A stretch of 64,000 nucleotides of DNA, from assembly GCA_965216365.1 (NCBI GenBank), contig CBDCFT010000024.1:10412-74411 (forward strand). The letters are read 5' to 3'. The notes under the pieces were generated by a model that saw nothing but the letters and a program-made list of their open reading frames with translations, ran no database searches and had not been told where the DNA came from. Of this stretch, positions 27,409 through 38,040 are shown in pieces. Each line of letters starts with the position of its first letter. Positions within the stretch are counted from its first letter, which is position 1. This DNA comes from CBDCFT01 sp965216365 (GTDB lineage Bacteria > Pseudomonadota > Gammaproteobacteria > Arenicellales > CBDCFT01). A program made the translations under genes and the position numbers.

Positions 27409-28701
27409 CTAGAAAGCATGACGGACTTGGGCGCCCAAAACCCACGCGGTCGATGACGGATACTCGCCCACTAACGTATCCGTAAAAGCGCCCGGTGCTG
27501 TGGAAACCAAATTCGTGGTAACGTTGATATCTCTGTCTCCGGCTAACAGAATAATTCCGCCGACATCGATGGTCGTTTTGGGCGATCGTGCATAACTAAA
27601 CCCCAACGCGAGCCAAGTGCGATCCGTGTCTGGGTTACGTGGAGTTCGAAGTGTTGAACTGGGAATCGGTGTCTCGTCACGCGCGATACCGAATCGATAT
27701 GTCCATTGTTCGTTGTATGAATAGTCCGCTCCCACCGCCAGCATAACGCTGTCCTTCCAATCTTGTGGTGTAACACTGTCCGGCGCACCATCGGCAAATT
27801 CGATACGAATCTCCCGATTTCGACTCCAATTCGTCCATCGCAATGTCCCCGACAACGTCCATTGGCTCGATTGTTGAAAGACACTGCTTAAATAAATTGT
27901 TTCCGGCAAGTTAAGTCTTGCCTTGGCATCGACGCGCCCATCGACAATTCCTGTGTTGCTGATCCGGCGACTTCCTTCCAACTCCTGCTCTAATTTGGAG
28001 CGAAAAGAAAATCCGATGCGACTCGTGTCATCAAATTTGTACATCAATCCAATGTTAAAACCCACGGTTGTATCATCCCCATTCACTTTGACAATTCCTT
28101 CTCGGACACCGGGACCGAGAAACAGCCCGTTGCTCAGCGTTGCCTCCGCATATTGAAGGCTGAGACCGCCGCCAATGGAGAAGCTATCGTTTAGCTGATA
28201 CGCGACGGTGGGGTTAATATCAACAGTGGTTAATTCAGATTCAATAGCGTGGAAACGCCCTACCCAATTGCGATCATACTCGGTGGATAATCCAAACGGC
28301 GATGTAATGCCAAGCCCCACTTTTAAACTGCCGACAGATGGAAACACGTAGTAAAAGTGGGGGACTGCCCCTTCGGTTTCGCTTGTGTCGTCAGCTCCAA
28401 AAGAGGGCGCGCGCAACAAACCGCCTGGTGTGGCAATCTGCTGAAAAGATCCTGAATTCTCAAATTCATTGTCAATCGATACTAAAACTAGACCTACCTG
28501 AAAGTCCCTCTCTTCGTACAAAGACAATCCTGCCGGGTTTGCAAACATATCTCCCAAATCGTCACCCGCTACGCCCGTACCTGCTAGCGCTCTGCTCGCG
28601 GTGGCGAGCGAATGTTGACTTAATTGAAATCCCGCGCCCTCAACGATCATAGTCAAACTACTACAAAAGATGCACACCACTATCTTTAAATAACGAAACA
28701 T
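27409..28701 (-). CDS. OmpP1/FadL family outer-membrane transporter
   Basis: 430 residues. A signal peptide (hydrophobic about 6-20) is followed by AGFQLSQHSLATASRALAGTGVAGDDLGDMFANPAGL, the hatch-domain signature of FadL proteins. Beta-strand alternation continues to the C-terminal WVLGAQVRHAF, which ends in the aromatic residue typical of outer-membrane barrels. It would admit long-chain fatty acids or other hydrophobic compounds. It lies between the KAS III gene and an MscK-like channel, so a role in supplying lipid substrates is a plausible inference. Confidence 0.92.
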   Translation of the reverse strand: MFRYLKIVVCIFCSSLTMIVEGAGFQLSQHSLATASRALAGTGVAGDDLGDMFANPAGLSLYEERDFQVGLVLVSIDNEFENSGSFQQIATPGGLLRAPSFGADDTSETEGAVPHFYYVFPSVGSLKVGLGITSPFGLSTEYDRNWVGRFHAIESELTTVDINPTVAYQLNDSFSIGGGLSLQYAEATLSNGLFLGPGVREGIVKVNGDDTTVGFNIGLMYKFDDTSRIGFSFRSKLEQELEGSRRISNTGIVDGRVDAKARLNLPETIYLSSVFQQSSQWTLSGTLRWTNWSRNREIRIEFADGAPDSVTPQDWKDSVMLAVGADYSYNEQWTYRFGIARDETPIPSSTLRTPRNPDTDRTWLALGFSYARSPKTTIDVGGIILLAGDRDINVTTNLVSTAPGAFTDTLVGEYPSSTAWVLGAQVRHAF

Positions 28702-28822
28702 TCTGTGGTCCCTTTGGTTTTGTTGTAATTAGTTCCGTATTAGATAGCCTGTAACAAAATTGATCAAGCAGTCGGTTACCTCAACGTTTAAACGTATTCT
28801 TCGGAAAGAGCCTGAAAAGCCC

Positions 28823-31800
28823 CTAAGAAGCAGACGGCTCAGGAGCCTGTGATCCGAATTCTTGAGGAGCGACCCATGAACGCACATGCAAATCGCGCTG
28901 TGGAAACGGAATTTCAATATCATTATCAGCAAAGACTCTGTTAATCGCCATGTGTAATTCGTGCTGCACTTTGAGCCGGTCAGCCAAATCGCGCACGAAT
29001 ACACGTAACTCAAAGTTGAGCGAGCTATCGCCAAAGCCGAGAAAAAAGACCTGAAGCTCAGGTTGTTTCAAAACCAATGGATTTTGCTCCGCTGTTTCCC
29101 TAATCAAACGATAAGCAAGATTGGTATCCGAACCGTAGGCAATGCCAATTGGCACAATAACCCGCGTAATCGGATCGGACAGTGTCCAGTTAATCAGCCT
29201 GTCGGTGATGAACATTTTATTAGGCACGATAATTTCCTTGTTATCCCAATCGGTGATGGTGGTGGCGCGCATGCGCATACGTGATACCGTGCCGCTGAGA
29301 TCACCGATTGTCACGGTATCACCAATACGCACCGGTCGTTCGAACAACATAATCAGACCGGACATGAAATTGGCGAAAATCTCCTGCAAACCAAAACCGA
29401 GACCCACACCCAGCGCTGCAACCAACCATTGCACTTCCGACCAGTTAACACCAATCGTACTGAAAATGATCATGATCCCGATGGCGACAATTAGATACTG
29501 CGATATCTTGGTGATGGCATAACGACTGCCAAAATCAAACGGTAATCGCTGCAAAATCAATATCTCCAAAACGCCGGGCAGGTTGCGTGCGGCCGCGGCT
29601 ACGATGGCCCCCACCACGAACGCCCATAACAATGTAGTCAACGTTATCGCTGTCGATACTGCTTCACCGTCAACCACCGTGTCGTGTTGCCACAACACTA
29701 ATTTGTCCAACACGCCTAATGCCGGTAATACACCGGACCAGATCCACCAGGTTCCAACAACGACTGACCAACCCAACATGGTTTTCATCAAATGACGCGT
29801 TTGGGTGTTGATGGTGGAAATATCCAGCTCTGATGTATCGAGTACAACACGATCACCCTCGGCAGAACTTTCTATGCCCTTCGCTTCATCACCGCGTGCT
29901 GCTTCGCGCCTTTCTTTGGCCTTCTTGATAGCTAACTGGCGTTGTGCAACGATCAACCAGCGTTCGACCAGGTTATGAATTATTACCACGGCGACAACCA
30001 GCCAGACCGTAGAAATTACCCGGCGCTGTAATTCCGCGGCAGTGTCCAGGTAACCCAGGCCTGCAAGTATTGTTAATACCAACGGAATAGCGACAATACC
30101 CGGATACCAAATCACACGCAATCGCGACAACCACCCGTTCGGATGTCGCGAAATGACCGAAGCGAATATTCCGCTACCCGGCTCAAACACGCGTGTGCTG
30201 AATACGGCCAGTGCAAGTGTGACGAGCATAAATGCCAGGCGGGTGAGGCTGTGCAAGTCGGTGTCCGGGCGATTCCAATCCAAGATCGCAACTATGGTCG
30301 CTACCGAAAAAACAACGGTAAGCCAGGGTAAATTAACGCGTAAAAGCTTTAACGTGCTAACCCGCCATCGAAAATGCGCCTGACCAACTCCCTGTGCGCG
30401 GCATAAATGGTAGAGAAACCGTAGCAAAAACAGGTTGATCGCAAGTAGAAACAATGCCGACCCGATTGACTTTACAAACACGCTTGCTGAATCGTCGCTC
30501 AATAAACGCCAGGAAAAAAATCCCGTGAAAATTGGAAACGGCAATGCCAGCAACAGCGTATGGCCAAAGGCACATGCCGTGTGGGAAAACTTATCGGTAT
30601 AGATCTTTTTAACTTCATCCGCCAGTTGAACAATTTTGTTCCTAAACATTCCCCTATAACGAATAGCAATCCCAAACAAGATGGCGGCCAGCAAATAAGC
30701 AATCCACTCATTTTTCACATCTTCGCTTAAGTACGTGAATAGATCGCGCCAATTCGCCGATGATACTTGCCAGGTGACAGCATTCGGCAAATCATTGAGT
30801 GTTGCCAAACCCAATGCCGGCGCACTGGGAATCCACAACAACCGCTCATCCAGTAATTTGGCGTAGGAGTCCGCTTCATCGACGAGCTGTCTATGCTCAA
30901 ATTCCAGATCAGCCAGACTACGCAAATTTTCGACGTATGCTTTCGACAGTTTCTCTAATATCTCTTTTTGCGCGGAAAGCAAATGCTGCAGGTCGTTCTC
31001 AATTTGCGTTCTATCGCTGACTGTGACATCACCTCCCATATCAAGCATCATATCCGCAGCGAACTGGCTCACATCTTCTAACGCGTTTAAACGCTGCTCA
31101 ACTTCAAACTGTCCGGCTGCTATAGTGGCAATTGCATCCTGTCGTTCTTTTGCATCTTTTCGGTAGGCTTTTTTTCCGGGCAAACGCCTGCGTTGCTCCC
31201 GTAACACTTGCCCCAATGCCTCACTGACCTGTGCTTTTTCCAACCGGGTTTGTGCAAGTGTGGCGTCGGCTGATATCTGCTCCGCCCGGGTTCGTATAAC
31301 TTCCAAGTCCCCGGCAACATCACTTTGCTGGGTAATGAGCGCCGCCAGCTCCCTGCTGTATTCTGCGTTCTGCTCCGCCGCCCACTGTAACACAGGGTGT
31401 TTACCGCTTAGTTCCTGTTCGACCCGCGCGGCTTCCTGCTCGGCTTGTTGGGCCTCGTTTTTGCGTTTGGCTTGCAGGCTATTATTTATTGTTGTAGCTT
31501 TCTGTGCAGCAACCCGAACCTTGTTCTCAATCAGTTCAATGTTCTTTTGCAATAATTGAGTTTGAAAATCCTGACTCAACAACTCCTGCTCTAAACGGCC
31601 GATTTGCGCCGTGCGATACTGTTCACGTGCCAACAACAGGACCCCGCTTTGCTTCCTCGATCCGATCCTGCCTGTCGGATACAACCCCAGTCGTAGATCG
31701 ATGTAGTTCCTCGAGCATCTTGCGCGCGTCGATTGCTTCCTGACGAGCGGCCCGTGGGCGATTTCCTAACTCGCTCAACTCATCTTTTAATCCGGAAAGT

Positions 31801-32300
31801 TGATTGCGTAGTTCCAACAGCGCCGACTGCTCAGCGGTTAATTGCGACTCAAGCTCCTGCGTTGACAACACATTTGCGAAAACGTCTGCATCATCATCTA
31901 ACCGCACGGCATCAATTTGCATCTGTATTTCCGCCAGTTGCTCTGCCCCTGTTTCGGCAATATTTTTAAATTGTGCTGCGGATTCTTTTTCTTTGGCGGC
32001 AGCTCTAAGTTGTTCCAGTGCGGTTTTGTAAATATCGATAAGTCTTGCCTGACTTTGCGCATCACCTGCTTTGTCATCCGTCTCCAGCGCGCTAATGATG
32101 GTTTCGAGTCGCTCGATATTCAACTCACTGGAACCACCTTTGACTGTTTGCGCCCGAATTAATTGATTCGGTGCAAACGCACTCACGACTACTATAGATA
32201 GCACGACAATAAAAATATTTACGACACGAATTCGACACCCTATACCCTTTCGGGCCAGGGGCTTGTTAAATAATATCGAATCGGGCATTAGATTAATCAT
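28823..32300 (-). pseudogene. MscK/KefA-like mechanosensitive channel, frameshifted
   Basis: Two frames make one protein of about 1158 residues. The first runs from about 32300 (signal-like segment VVNIFIVVLSIVVVSAFA, then a long coiled-coil periplasmic region) to EEAKRGP, where it ends; the second continues with LLLAREQYRTAQIGRLEQELL. Removing one base from the CCCC run at 31642-31645 joins them as EEAKR-VLLLAREQ. The C-terminal part has many membrane helices and a complete MscS domain (GVGLGFGLQEIFANFMSGL, PVRIGDTVTIGDLSGTV). It would release solutes on hypo-osmotic shock. The single homopolymer change suggests a sequence error more than loss of function. ATG 32300 is my chosen start; earlier codons would overlap the metC start. 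Confidence 0.85.
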
Positions 32301-32385
32301 TGAGTCCAAGTACAATACGATGATCGCACGCAATTTGAGCTGGCAAGTAGTTATATAACACAATGCTATATTAAAACACGGACAT

Positions 32386-33585
32386 ATGAAGAAGAATCTC
32401 AAGAATCTGCAAACCCAGGCGGCACACCTGGGGCGCGACCCGTTAACGCAAAACGGTTTCGTTAATCCACCCACATACCGTGGCTCGACGGTTGTTCAAC
32501 CCTCCGTGGAAGCATTCGAGGAAGCACAAGCGCACAAGTTCATACACGGCCGAATCGTTTACGGTACATTCGGCACCCCGCAAGGGCTTGCACTGGATCG
32601 AACTATTGCTGAAATGGAAGGCGCGCACGATGCGGTTTCGGTATGCTCCGGACTGGCCGCTATTTCCACTACCATGCTGGCGTTTGTAAAAAGCGGTGAT
32701 CACATTCTGGTAGCCGACAGCGTGTATTACCCGACACGGTCCTTTTGTTCCGAAACGCTGGAGCGCCTGGGTGTCAGTACGACGTATTACAATCCGGTAA
32801 TCGGCGCGCAGTTCGAATCGCTTGTTCAACCAAACACAAGACTGATTTATATGGAATCTCCCGGCTCTCTAACATTCGAGATTCAAGATGTTCCCACCAT
32901 CACGGCCGTCGCCAAACAAAAAAACATTATTACGTTGATCGACAACACCTGGGGAACGCCGATGTTCTTTAAGCCCTTCGAACACGGTGTTGATATTTCC
33001 ATTCACGCCGCGACCAAGTATATTGTCGGGCATGCCGATGCCCTGCTCGGCATGATTTGCACAAACGAAGAACATTTTGATGCTATAAAAATGAGCGCAT
33101 CGCGGCTTGGGCAATGTGCCGGACCTGACGATATCACTCTCGCCCTGCGCGGACTGCGCACCATGCCTTTACGATTGAAGCAACATGAGCAACAGGCACT
33201 GGAACTGGCAACCTGGCTACAGACCCAACCAGAAGTCAGCAGCGTTCTACATCCGGCCCTGGAAAATCATCCCGGTCATGATTTATGGAAGCGTGATTTT
33301 TCCGGTTCCTGCGGATTATTCGGCATTGTTTTAAAGGATACGTCTAAACAAGCAGTTTCGGCCATGCTTAACGAAATGTCGCTGTTTAGTCTGGGTGCAA
33401 GCTGGGGTGGCTTCGAAAGCCTGATCCTCCCCATGCACCCGCAAAAGTTTCGCGAACACATAACCTGGGATAACTCGGGGCCACTCATTCGCATTCACGC
33501 CGGTTTGGAGAACATTGACGACTTGAAAGACGATTTAGTCGCTGGGTTTGAGCGTCTGAATCTTGCCGCGGAGAAGTGTGCATGA
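32386..33585 (+). CDS. metC: Cystathionine beta-lyase
   Basis: 399 residues of the Cys/Met-metabolism PLP family. The PLP lysine is Lys211 in IHAATKYIVGHADALLG; SVCSGLAAIST and LIDNTWGTP are typical, and SLGASWGGFESL supports beta-lyase rather than gamma-synthase. It converts cystathionine to homocysteine, pyruvate and ammonia. It is divergent from the MscK-like gene with a short gap, and its TGA overlaps the ATG of the HugZ-like gene (33582-33585), indicating coupling. A D-cysteine-desulfhydrase-like gene follows, pointing to sulfur amino acid degradation. Confidence 0.9.
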   Translation: MKKNLKNLQTQAAHLGRDPLTQNGFVNPPTYRGSTVVQPSVEAFEEAQAHKFIHGRIVYGTFGTPQGLALDRTIAEMEGAHDAVSVCSGLAAISTTMLAFVKSGDHILVADSVYYPTRSFCSETLERLGVSTTYYNPVIGAQFESLVQPNTRLIYMESPGSLTFEIQDVPTITAVAKQKNIITLIDNTWGTPMFFKPFEHGVDISIHAATKYIVGHADALLGMICTNEEHFDAIKMSASRLGQCAGPDDITLALRGLRTMPLRLKQHEQQALELATWLQTQPEVSSVLHPALENHPGHDLWKRDFSGSCGLFGIVLKDTSKQAVSAMLNEMSLFSLGASWGGFESLILPMHPQKFREHITWDNSGPLIRIHAGLENIDDLKDDLVAGFERLNLAAEKCA

Positions 33586-34081
33586 GTGACGAAAACGCAC
33601 AAATTATCCGGGAATGCGATGACTTGATCAGTCGTTGTCAATCGCTGGTGCTGTCGACAATAAACAGTGGCACGCAACCTCACGCAAGTTACACACCATT
33701 CGTACGTGGTGAAGACAATGCTTTGTTTATTTTTGTAAGCGACCTCGCCAGTCATACAAAATATCTGGAAACACACCCGCTACGCGAGTATCATGCTCAT
33801 CGAAGATGAACAGAATGCGAAACAGATTTTTGCCCGTACCCGGGTTATTTTCGAATGTACGGCTGAGTTTATTAATCGGGACGCTGCAATCTGGGAACCT
33901 GTTCTTCAACAGTTTCAAAGATCGATTTGGTGCAATCATTTCGACCTTGCGTGAATTATCTGATTTCAAGCTGGTTCGTCTGACACCGGATCACGGTACA
34001 TTCGTAAAAGGCTTTGGTCAGGCGTACAGACTTGAAGGTGCTCGCCTCGACAAAGCAGTGCATATTCAACGTAATGCTTAA
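33582..34081 (+). pseudogene. HugZ-like (PNPOx-fold) heme-utilisation protein, two frameshifts
   Basis: Three frames joined in order give about 165 residues of HugZ type: ISRCQSLVLSTINSGTQPHASYTPFV then HTKYLETHP; next ASIMLIEDEQNAKQIFARTRVIFEC; then FKDRFGAIISTLRELSDFKLVRLTP with VKGFGQAYRL. The shifts lie at about 33779-33787 and in the T-run at about 33913-33915, each consistent with one extra base; removing both gives an exact multiple of three. The family degrades or stores heme. The ATG overlaps the metC stop. Both shifts being insertions in short runs suggests sequencing error. Confidence 0.75.
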
Positions 34082-34172
34082 CCAAATATGGGACACGCAA
34101 ATAAAAGTATGAATCCATCGCATCAAGCCCCTGGGTATCCTTGACGAATTACCCCGCACGAGGCTTGGCCAT

Positions 34173-35141
34173 TTGCCGACGCCAATCGATTCTTTGCCTA
34201 ATCTCACCAGACAATGTGCCGGGGCGCAGCTGTTTATCAAACGCGACGACTGCACCGGTCTCGCTTTTGGCGGCAACAAAGTACGTCAACTGGAATTTTA
34301 CCTCGGCGACGCGCAAGCCAAATCCGCTGACACCGTTTTAATTACCGGCGCAGTGCAATCAAACTTTGTGCGACTGGCCGTCGCCGCTGCGCGCAAACTC
34401 GCTATGGATGCCCATGTGCAACTGGAAGATCGCGTACCGGGAAAAAACAACATCTATCACAAATCGGGCAACGCGTTGCTGAATAAAATTATGGGTGCCA
34501 CGGTATATCACTACCCCGAGGGCGAGGATGAGACAGGTGCAGACGCTGAATTGCATAGAATAGCCGACCAACTGCGCAAACAAGGACGTACTCCTTATAT
34601 CATTCCACTATCGCCCGGTCATACGCCACTGGGGGCGTTAGGTTATGTTGATGCAGCGCGGGAAATTCTCCAACAATGCGAAACTACCGGGCTACAATTT
34701 GACCGGATTTCCGTCGCCTCGGGCAGCGGTCACACCCATGGCGGACTGTTATTTGGACTCCGGGCACTCGGCTCACAAGTTAAGGTAACAGGTGTATGCG
34801 TTAGGCGTGATGCTAACGTTCAGTTCGAACGCATCAAAACACGCTGCGCGGAAATTGCCGAACTGCTGCAAACCGGTAACCCGGTAACCGACGATGACAT
34901 CGTGACTAATGATAAATTTTTCGCACCAGGTTACGGGCTAATTGGCGGCACGGTGCGCCAGGCTATCAACCTCGCGGCCAATCAAGAAGCCATCCTGGTC
35001 GACCCGGTGTACACTGCGAAAACCATGACTTTTTTTATTGCTCAAGCACACAAATCCTCAAATGAGGAAAATCATTTAATGATCCACACCGGTGGCACAC
35101 CGGCATTGTTTGCTTATCAGTCGGAATTTATCGGCGATTGA
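34173..35141 (+). CDS. PLP-dependent D-cysteine desulfhydrase / ACC deaminase family
   Basis: 323 residues as drawn. Lys36 in FGGNKVRQLEF is the PLP lysine; VASGSGHTHGGLLFGL binds the phosphate; FAPGYGLIGG and the closing HTGGTPALFAY match the family. It degrades D-cysteine to sulfide, pyruvate and ammonia or acts on related amino acids. The frame begins with TTG, but homologous residues continue upstream (LDELPRTRLGH). ATG 34109 would give the natural start if one extra C near 34139-34140 were removed, and the length then stays a multiple of three. So the real N-terminus is probably frameshifted. The usual QSNH is QSNF here. Confidence 0.8.
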   Translation: MPTPIDSLPNLTRQCAGAQLFIKRDDCTGLAFGGNKVRQLEFYLGDAQAKSADTVLITGAVQSNFVRLAVAAARKLAMDAHVQLEDRVPGKNNIYHKSGNALLNKIMGATVYHYPEGEDETGADAELHRIADQLRKQGRTPYIIPLSPGHTPLGALGYVDAAREILQQCETTGLQFDRISVASGSGHTHGGLLFGLRALGSQVKVTGVCVRRDANVQFERIKTRCAEIAELLQTGNPVTDDDIVTNDKFFAPGYGLIGGTVRQAINLAANQEAILVDPVYTAKTMTFFIAQAHKSSNEENHLMIHTGGTPALFAYQSEFIGD

Positions 35142-35146
35142 AATTG

Positions 35147-36076
35147 CTACAATTTTTCGAGTTCCGATTTTAAAAACCGGCAAACCGCGTTCAATCCCGC
35201 TTTATCCGTACCGCTGTAACCCGCGACCTGTTCGGCTACGGTGTTGTAGTTGGTATTGACGTTGATGTCATAGGTGAAGGTATTGCCCTCGCCATCCTGA
35301 ATCATTTCAACACCGGCAATCTCGATCTCATGCTGTCTAGTCAGTGACAGATATTGTGTCAAGTGTGGTGGTTGAAACCCTTGCAGAATTTCAAACATGG
35401 TTTTAGCAGACGATTTACCCGCTTCACAAAAATCCGCCGGACACAATTCAAATCCGGTTCGGGTATCGACCTTAACCGAATAAAGCAACTCGCCTCCAAC
35501 GAATTCGTTACGCACAATAAACGGCTCTTTTGCCTGGATATACTCTTGTATCAAAATCGTGCCGTCAGGACTCGAATTAATTGCATGCTCCAGTTTTTCG
35601 ACTAGCGATGACATATCAGACACCAATTCGACATCTTCGCCTTTTCCACCCCGATTCGGTTTTATGATAAATGGTAGTGGCAACCGCTCAATTTGACTCA
35701 TGACCGCATCAATCGAATCCTTACCGGTCACAACTATGGTATTCGGAACTGGCACACCCACACTCTTCAACGCCAGATACTGCTCCGCCTTACTCAGTTC
35801 AAGATTTAATGCTTTTGAGCCATTTATTATCCGTCGATCGTGGGATTCCAGCCAATGCACAAGCGTGCGTGCATAGTCCGCCGCAAGCACATTGCCACGA
35901 CTGTGCGCTGACGCACTCATGCGCACATAGAAAACTCCGTGGGGTGGCTTAGAGTCAATGTCTATGACACCGCCGCTCAAATCCCAGAATTCATACTCGA
36001 CATCCAATGCTGTCAAGGCTTTGGAGTAAGTACCAACCCACTCGGGATTTTCATGCAGTATGAATATTTTTGACAT
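35147..36076 (-). CDS. ATP-grasp (RimK-like) ligase
   Basis: About 309 residues from ATG 36076 (a TTG lies one codon earlier). The ATP-grasp core is visible: LPLPFIIKPNRGGKGEDVELV with the ATP-binding Lys and Gly loop, ILIQEYIQAKEPFIVRNEFV, and YDINVNTNYN carrying the Mg-binding Asp/Asn pair. Family members join an amino acid or carboxylate to an acceptor using ATP. The acceptor is unknown. AlkB lies just upstream and is cotranscribed, its stop about 7 bases from this start; the 172-residue gene precedes both. This order suggests a small DNA or RNA repair or modification operon, which is inference. Confidence 0.83.
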   Translation of the reverse strand: MSKIFILHENPEWVGTYSKALTALDVEYEFWDLSGGVIDIDSKPPHGVFYVRMSASAHSRGNVLAADYARTLVHWLESHDRRIINGSKALNLELSKAEQYLALKSVGVPVPNTIVVTGKDSIDAVMSQIERLPLPFIIKPNRGGKGEDVELVSDMSSLVEKLEHAINSSPDGTILIQEYIQAKEPFIVRNEFVGGELLYSVKVDTRTGFELCPADFCEAGKSSAKTMFEILQGFQPPHLTQYLSLTRQHEIEIAGVEMIQDGEGNTFTYDINVNTNYNTVAEQVAGYSGTDKAGLNAVCRFLKSELEKL

Positions 36077-36083
36077 CAAACAT

Positions 36084-36725
36084 TCATGCCTTTGTTTTAT
36101 TCGGGATAGGTTTTTTCTTAATCATGCGAAATGTCAGGTTTATTCTTGGCCCTGCCTGTTTGCGGGTCTTGGGAACACAATGCCGCCAATTATGTTGTGT
36201 TTCGCCGGTCATCACTAACAACGAACCGTGCTGCAGGATTATTTCCGTTGGTTTTCGCATTTTTTGTTTTTTGTGTCGCAAAACGAAACGGCGTGTCTCA
36301 CCGAGACTCAACGATGCGATCACGGGATTCGACCCCAATTCCGCTTCATTGTCGCTGTGCCAACCCATGCTATCGTTGCCGTCACGATACAGATTTGCCA
36401 GCACGCTGTTAAATCGATATTGAGTTTGCTGTTCGATAAAGTATTTAATTTCCGATAATCCGTCAAACCACGGCAACGGTTGGTTAGTTATTCCGCTATA
36501 GGTATAGACCGCATCCGCATCACCGTACCAGGCCGCCATGCGCGGCGATTTGATTTCTTTTCCATAAATCTTAACGCGGGGGACATGCCAGATTATTGTT
36601 CTACGCAATGATTCAAAATAGTTATCGGCTTCGCTGCCCGGCAAAAAGTCCGACCAGTAATATAGTTCGCCATCGATGATGGGAATATCCGGCCACTGGT
36701 TAGTTAACGCCGACCGGGCAAACAT
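36084..36725 (-). CDS. alkB: AlkB-type 2-oxoglutarate/Fe(II) dioxygenase
   Basis: 213 residues from ATG 36725, overlapping the stop of the previous gene as TGATG. The iron ligands are in MGWHSDNE (His and Asp) and HNWRHCVP (His), and PRINLTFRMI holds the 2-oxoglutarate-binding Arg. The sequence resembles the AlkB2/AlkB3 group (RMAAWYGD, NLYRDGNDSMGWH). It removes alkyl groups from DNA or RNA bases by oxidation. The tight coupling to the 172-residue protein before it is worth noting. Which nucleic acid it acts on cannot be told from sequence. Confidence 0.9.
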   Translation of the reverse strand: MFARSALTNQWPDIPIIDGELYYWSDFLPGSEADNYFESLRRTIIWHVPRVKIYGKEIKSPRMAAWYGDADAVYTYSGITNQPLPWFDGLSEIKYFIEQQTQYRFNSVLANLYRDGNDSMGWHSDNEAELGSNPVIASLSLGETRRFVLRHKKQKMRKPTEIILQHGSLLVMTGETQHNWRHCVPKTRKQAGPRINLTFRMIKKKPIPNKTKA

Positions 36726-37243
36726 CAATTGGACACATTAGCAGGACGGCGGTTACGTCGTCCTCCCTTACGCGACGGCCTGTGGTTACTCGCGATGCGC
36801 GTTGCGATCAAACAATTCTCGTTAACAACACTATGGAAACAATGATCCGACAATCGCTCTTGCCATCCGTTCAACTCACCGGAATGACCCAGTAATACGA
36901 TGAATCCACCCACCGGACTCATGTCGAAAACCGCCGTGAGTAATTCATCATGCAAGACCATGCTGTCAATAACGATTAATTCGAATCGATGGTGACTCAC
37001 GTCGCCCAAAAACGCAACACTGTCCTGGGCATGTACCGCGGCGCGAATGTCGGTACGGAACCTTTGTTCCAAAGCATCCATGTCTGGATGCGAATTGACA
37101 TTAACGATGAGTCGGCTGTACATATCCAGACCTTGCAGTATGACTTCACCGTAATCAATTGCCGCAGGGCCAACACTCAGCGCCACTGCGCCGGGTTTTG
37201 ACGCGGCTATAACCCGCAGCGTTTCGGCTATAGATTCATCCAT
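36725..37243 (-). CDS. Hypothetical Rossmann-like protein coupled to alkB
   Basis: 172 residues. The stretch VIAASKPGAVALSVGPAAIDYGEVILQ, then RLIVNVNSHPD, ELIVIDSMVLHDEL and GGFIVLLGHSG, follows the strand/helix order of class I methyltransferase-like folds, but the canonical glycine-rich SAM motif is not clear, so the activity is uncertain. The C-terminus is strongly basic (NHRPSRKGGRRNRRP), which suggests nucleic acid binding. The stop overlaps the ATG of alkB, so the two are translationally coupled. I do not recognise a family with confidence. Confidence 0.6.
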   Translation of the reverse strand: MDESIAETLRVIAASKPGAVALSVGPAAIDYGEVILQGLDMYSRLIVNVNSHPDMDALEQRFRTDIRAAVHAQDSVAFLGDVSHHRFELIVIDSMVLHDELLTAVFDMSPVGGFIVLLGHSGELNGWQERLSDHCFHSVVNENCLIATRIASNHRPSRKGGRRNRRPANVSN

Positions 37244-37293
37244 CTGATCAGGCTACGTTACACTCGCCCCAATTTGCCCCGGCATCGGTTTTC

Positions 37294-38016
37294 TCAGTAC
37301 TGAGACTCGAGTATGCAATTAACAGGCACTTCGGTAACGGACGCCGAGTTCGGCAACGCCAAAACAGTGCAAACCAATCGGGCTATGTCTTCAGGGTTAA
37401 TCATGTTCTCGCTCGGGAAATCAACATCAGCGGTCATATCGGTGGCGACATAACCCGGGCAGATAGCGGTAGCGCGAATACCGTGCTTCCAACCGGATTG
37501 TCGCGTTGCATGAGTCAGCGCCGCGGCGGCATGTTTGGTCATGGCGTAACCGGCGATCTGACCACTCTTTACCCGCTTGCCCGACAACGACACAATATTT
37601 ATTACTCTCCCGTTACCACTTTGTTTAAGATATGGAAAAGCAGCGCGGGTGAGACGCAATGGACTCTTGACATTAACTTCCCACATCTCATCCAGCAGCG
37701 ATTCATCCTGATCACCGTCAATATCGAAGGAATAAACAATTCCCGCGTTGTTAATAATTGCGTCGATGCGTTGAAACCTTTCGTTTGCAGTGCTCACCCA
37801 GTCACCGGCGGTTTGTTTGTCGCATGCGTCAAAATGACAAACCTGCATCCGCTCGGTGTCCCACTGCTCAACCATAGCTTGTGCGGATTCTGGATTTCGA
37901 ACACCCAGACTCAGTGTGTAGCCATCGTCATACAAACGTTCAGCGATGGCGCAGCCGATACCACGATTGGCGCCGGATATGAGTACCACTCGATTGTGCG
38001 GGGACAGTGTTGTCAT
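37294..38016 (-). CDS. SDR-family NAD(P)-dependent oxidoreductase
   Basis: 240-residue short-chain dehydrogenase. The cofactor loop ISGANRGIGCAIAERL is at residues 14-29, NNAG lies near 89, the catalytic Ser is in VNIVSLSGKRV, and the Tyr-x-x-x-Lys appears as YAMTKHAAA (Tyr and Lys intact). PGYVATDMT closes the site. The substrate is unknown. It is separated by about 50 bp from the alkB-coupled gene and by 24 bp from the gamma-glutamyltransferase gene on the same strand, so it may be read with either set. Confidence 0.88.
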   Translation of the reverse strand: MTTLSPHNRVVLISGANRGIGCAIAERLYDDGYTLSLGVRNPESAQAMVEQWDTERMQVCHFDACDKQTAGDWVSTANERFQRIDAIINNAGIVYSFDIDGDQDESLLDEMWEVNVKSPLRLTRAAFPYLKQSGNGRVINIVSLSGKRVKSGQIAGYAMTKHAAAALTHATRQSGWKHGIRATAICPGYVATDMTADVDFPSENMINPEDIARLVCTVLALPNSASVTEVPVNCILESQY

Positions 38017-38040
38017 TTTGTTTATTTCAATTTGAGAAAC

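Noticed and set aside
33806..34081. Separate 91-residue gene
   Set aside because: Its sequence is the second half of the HugZ-like protein in a shifted frame, not an independent gene.
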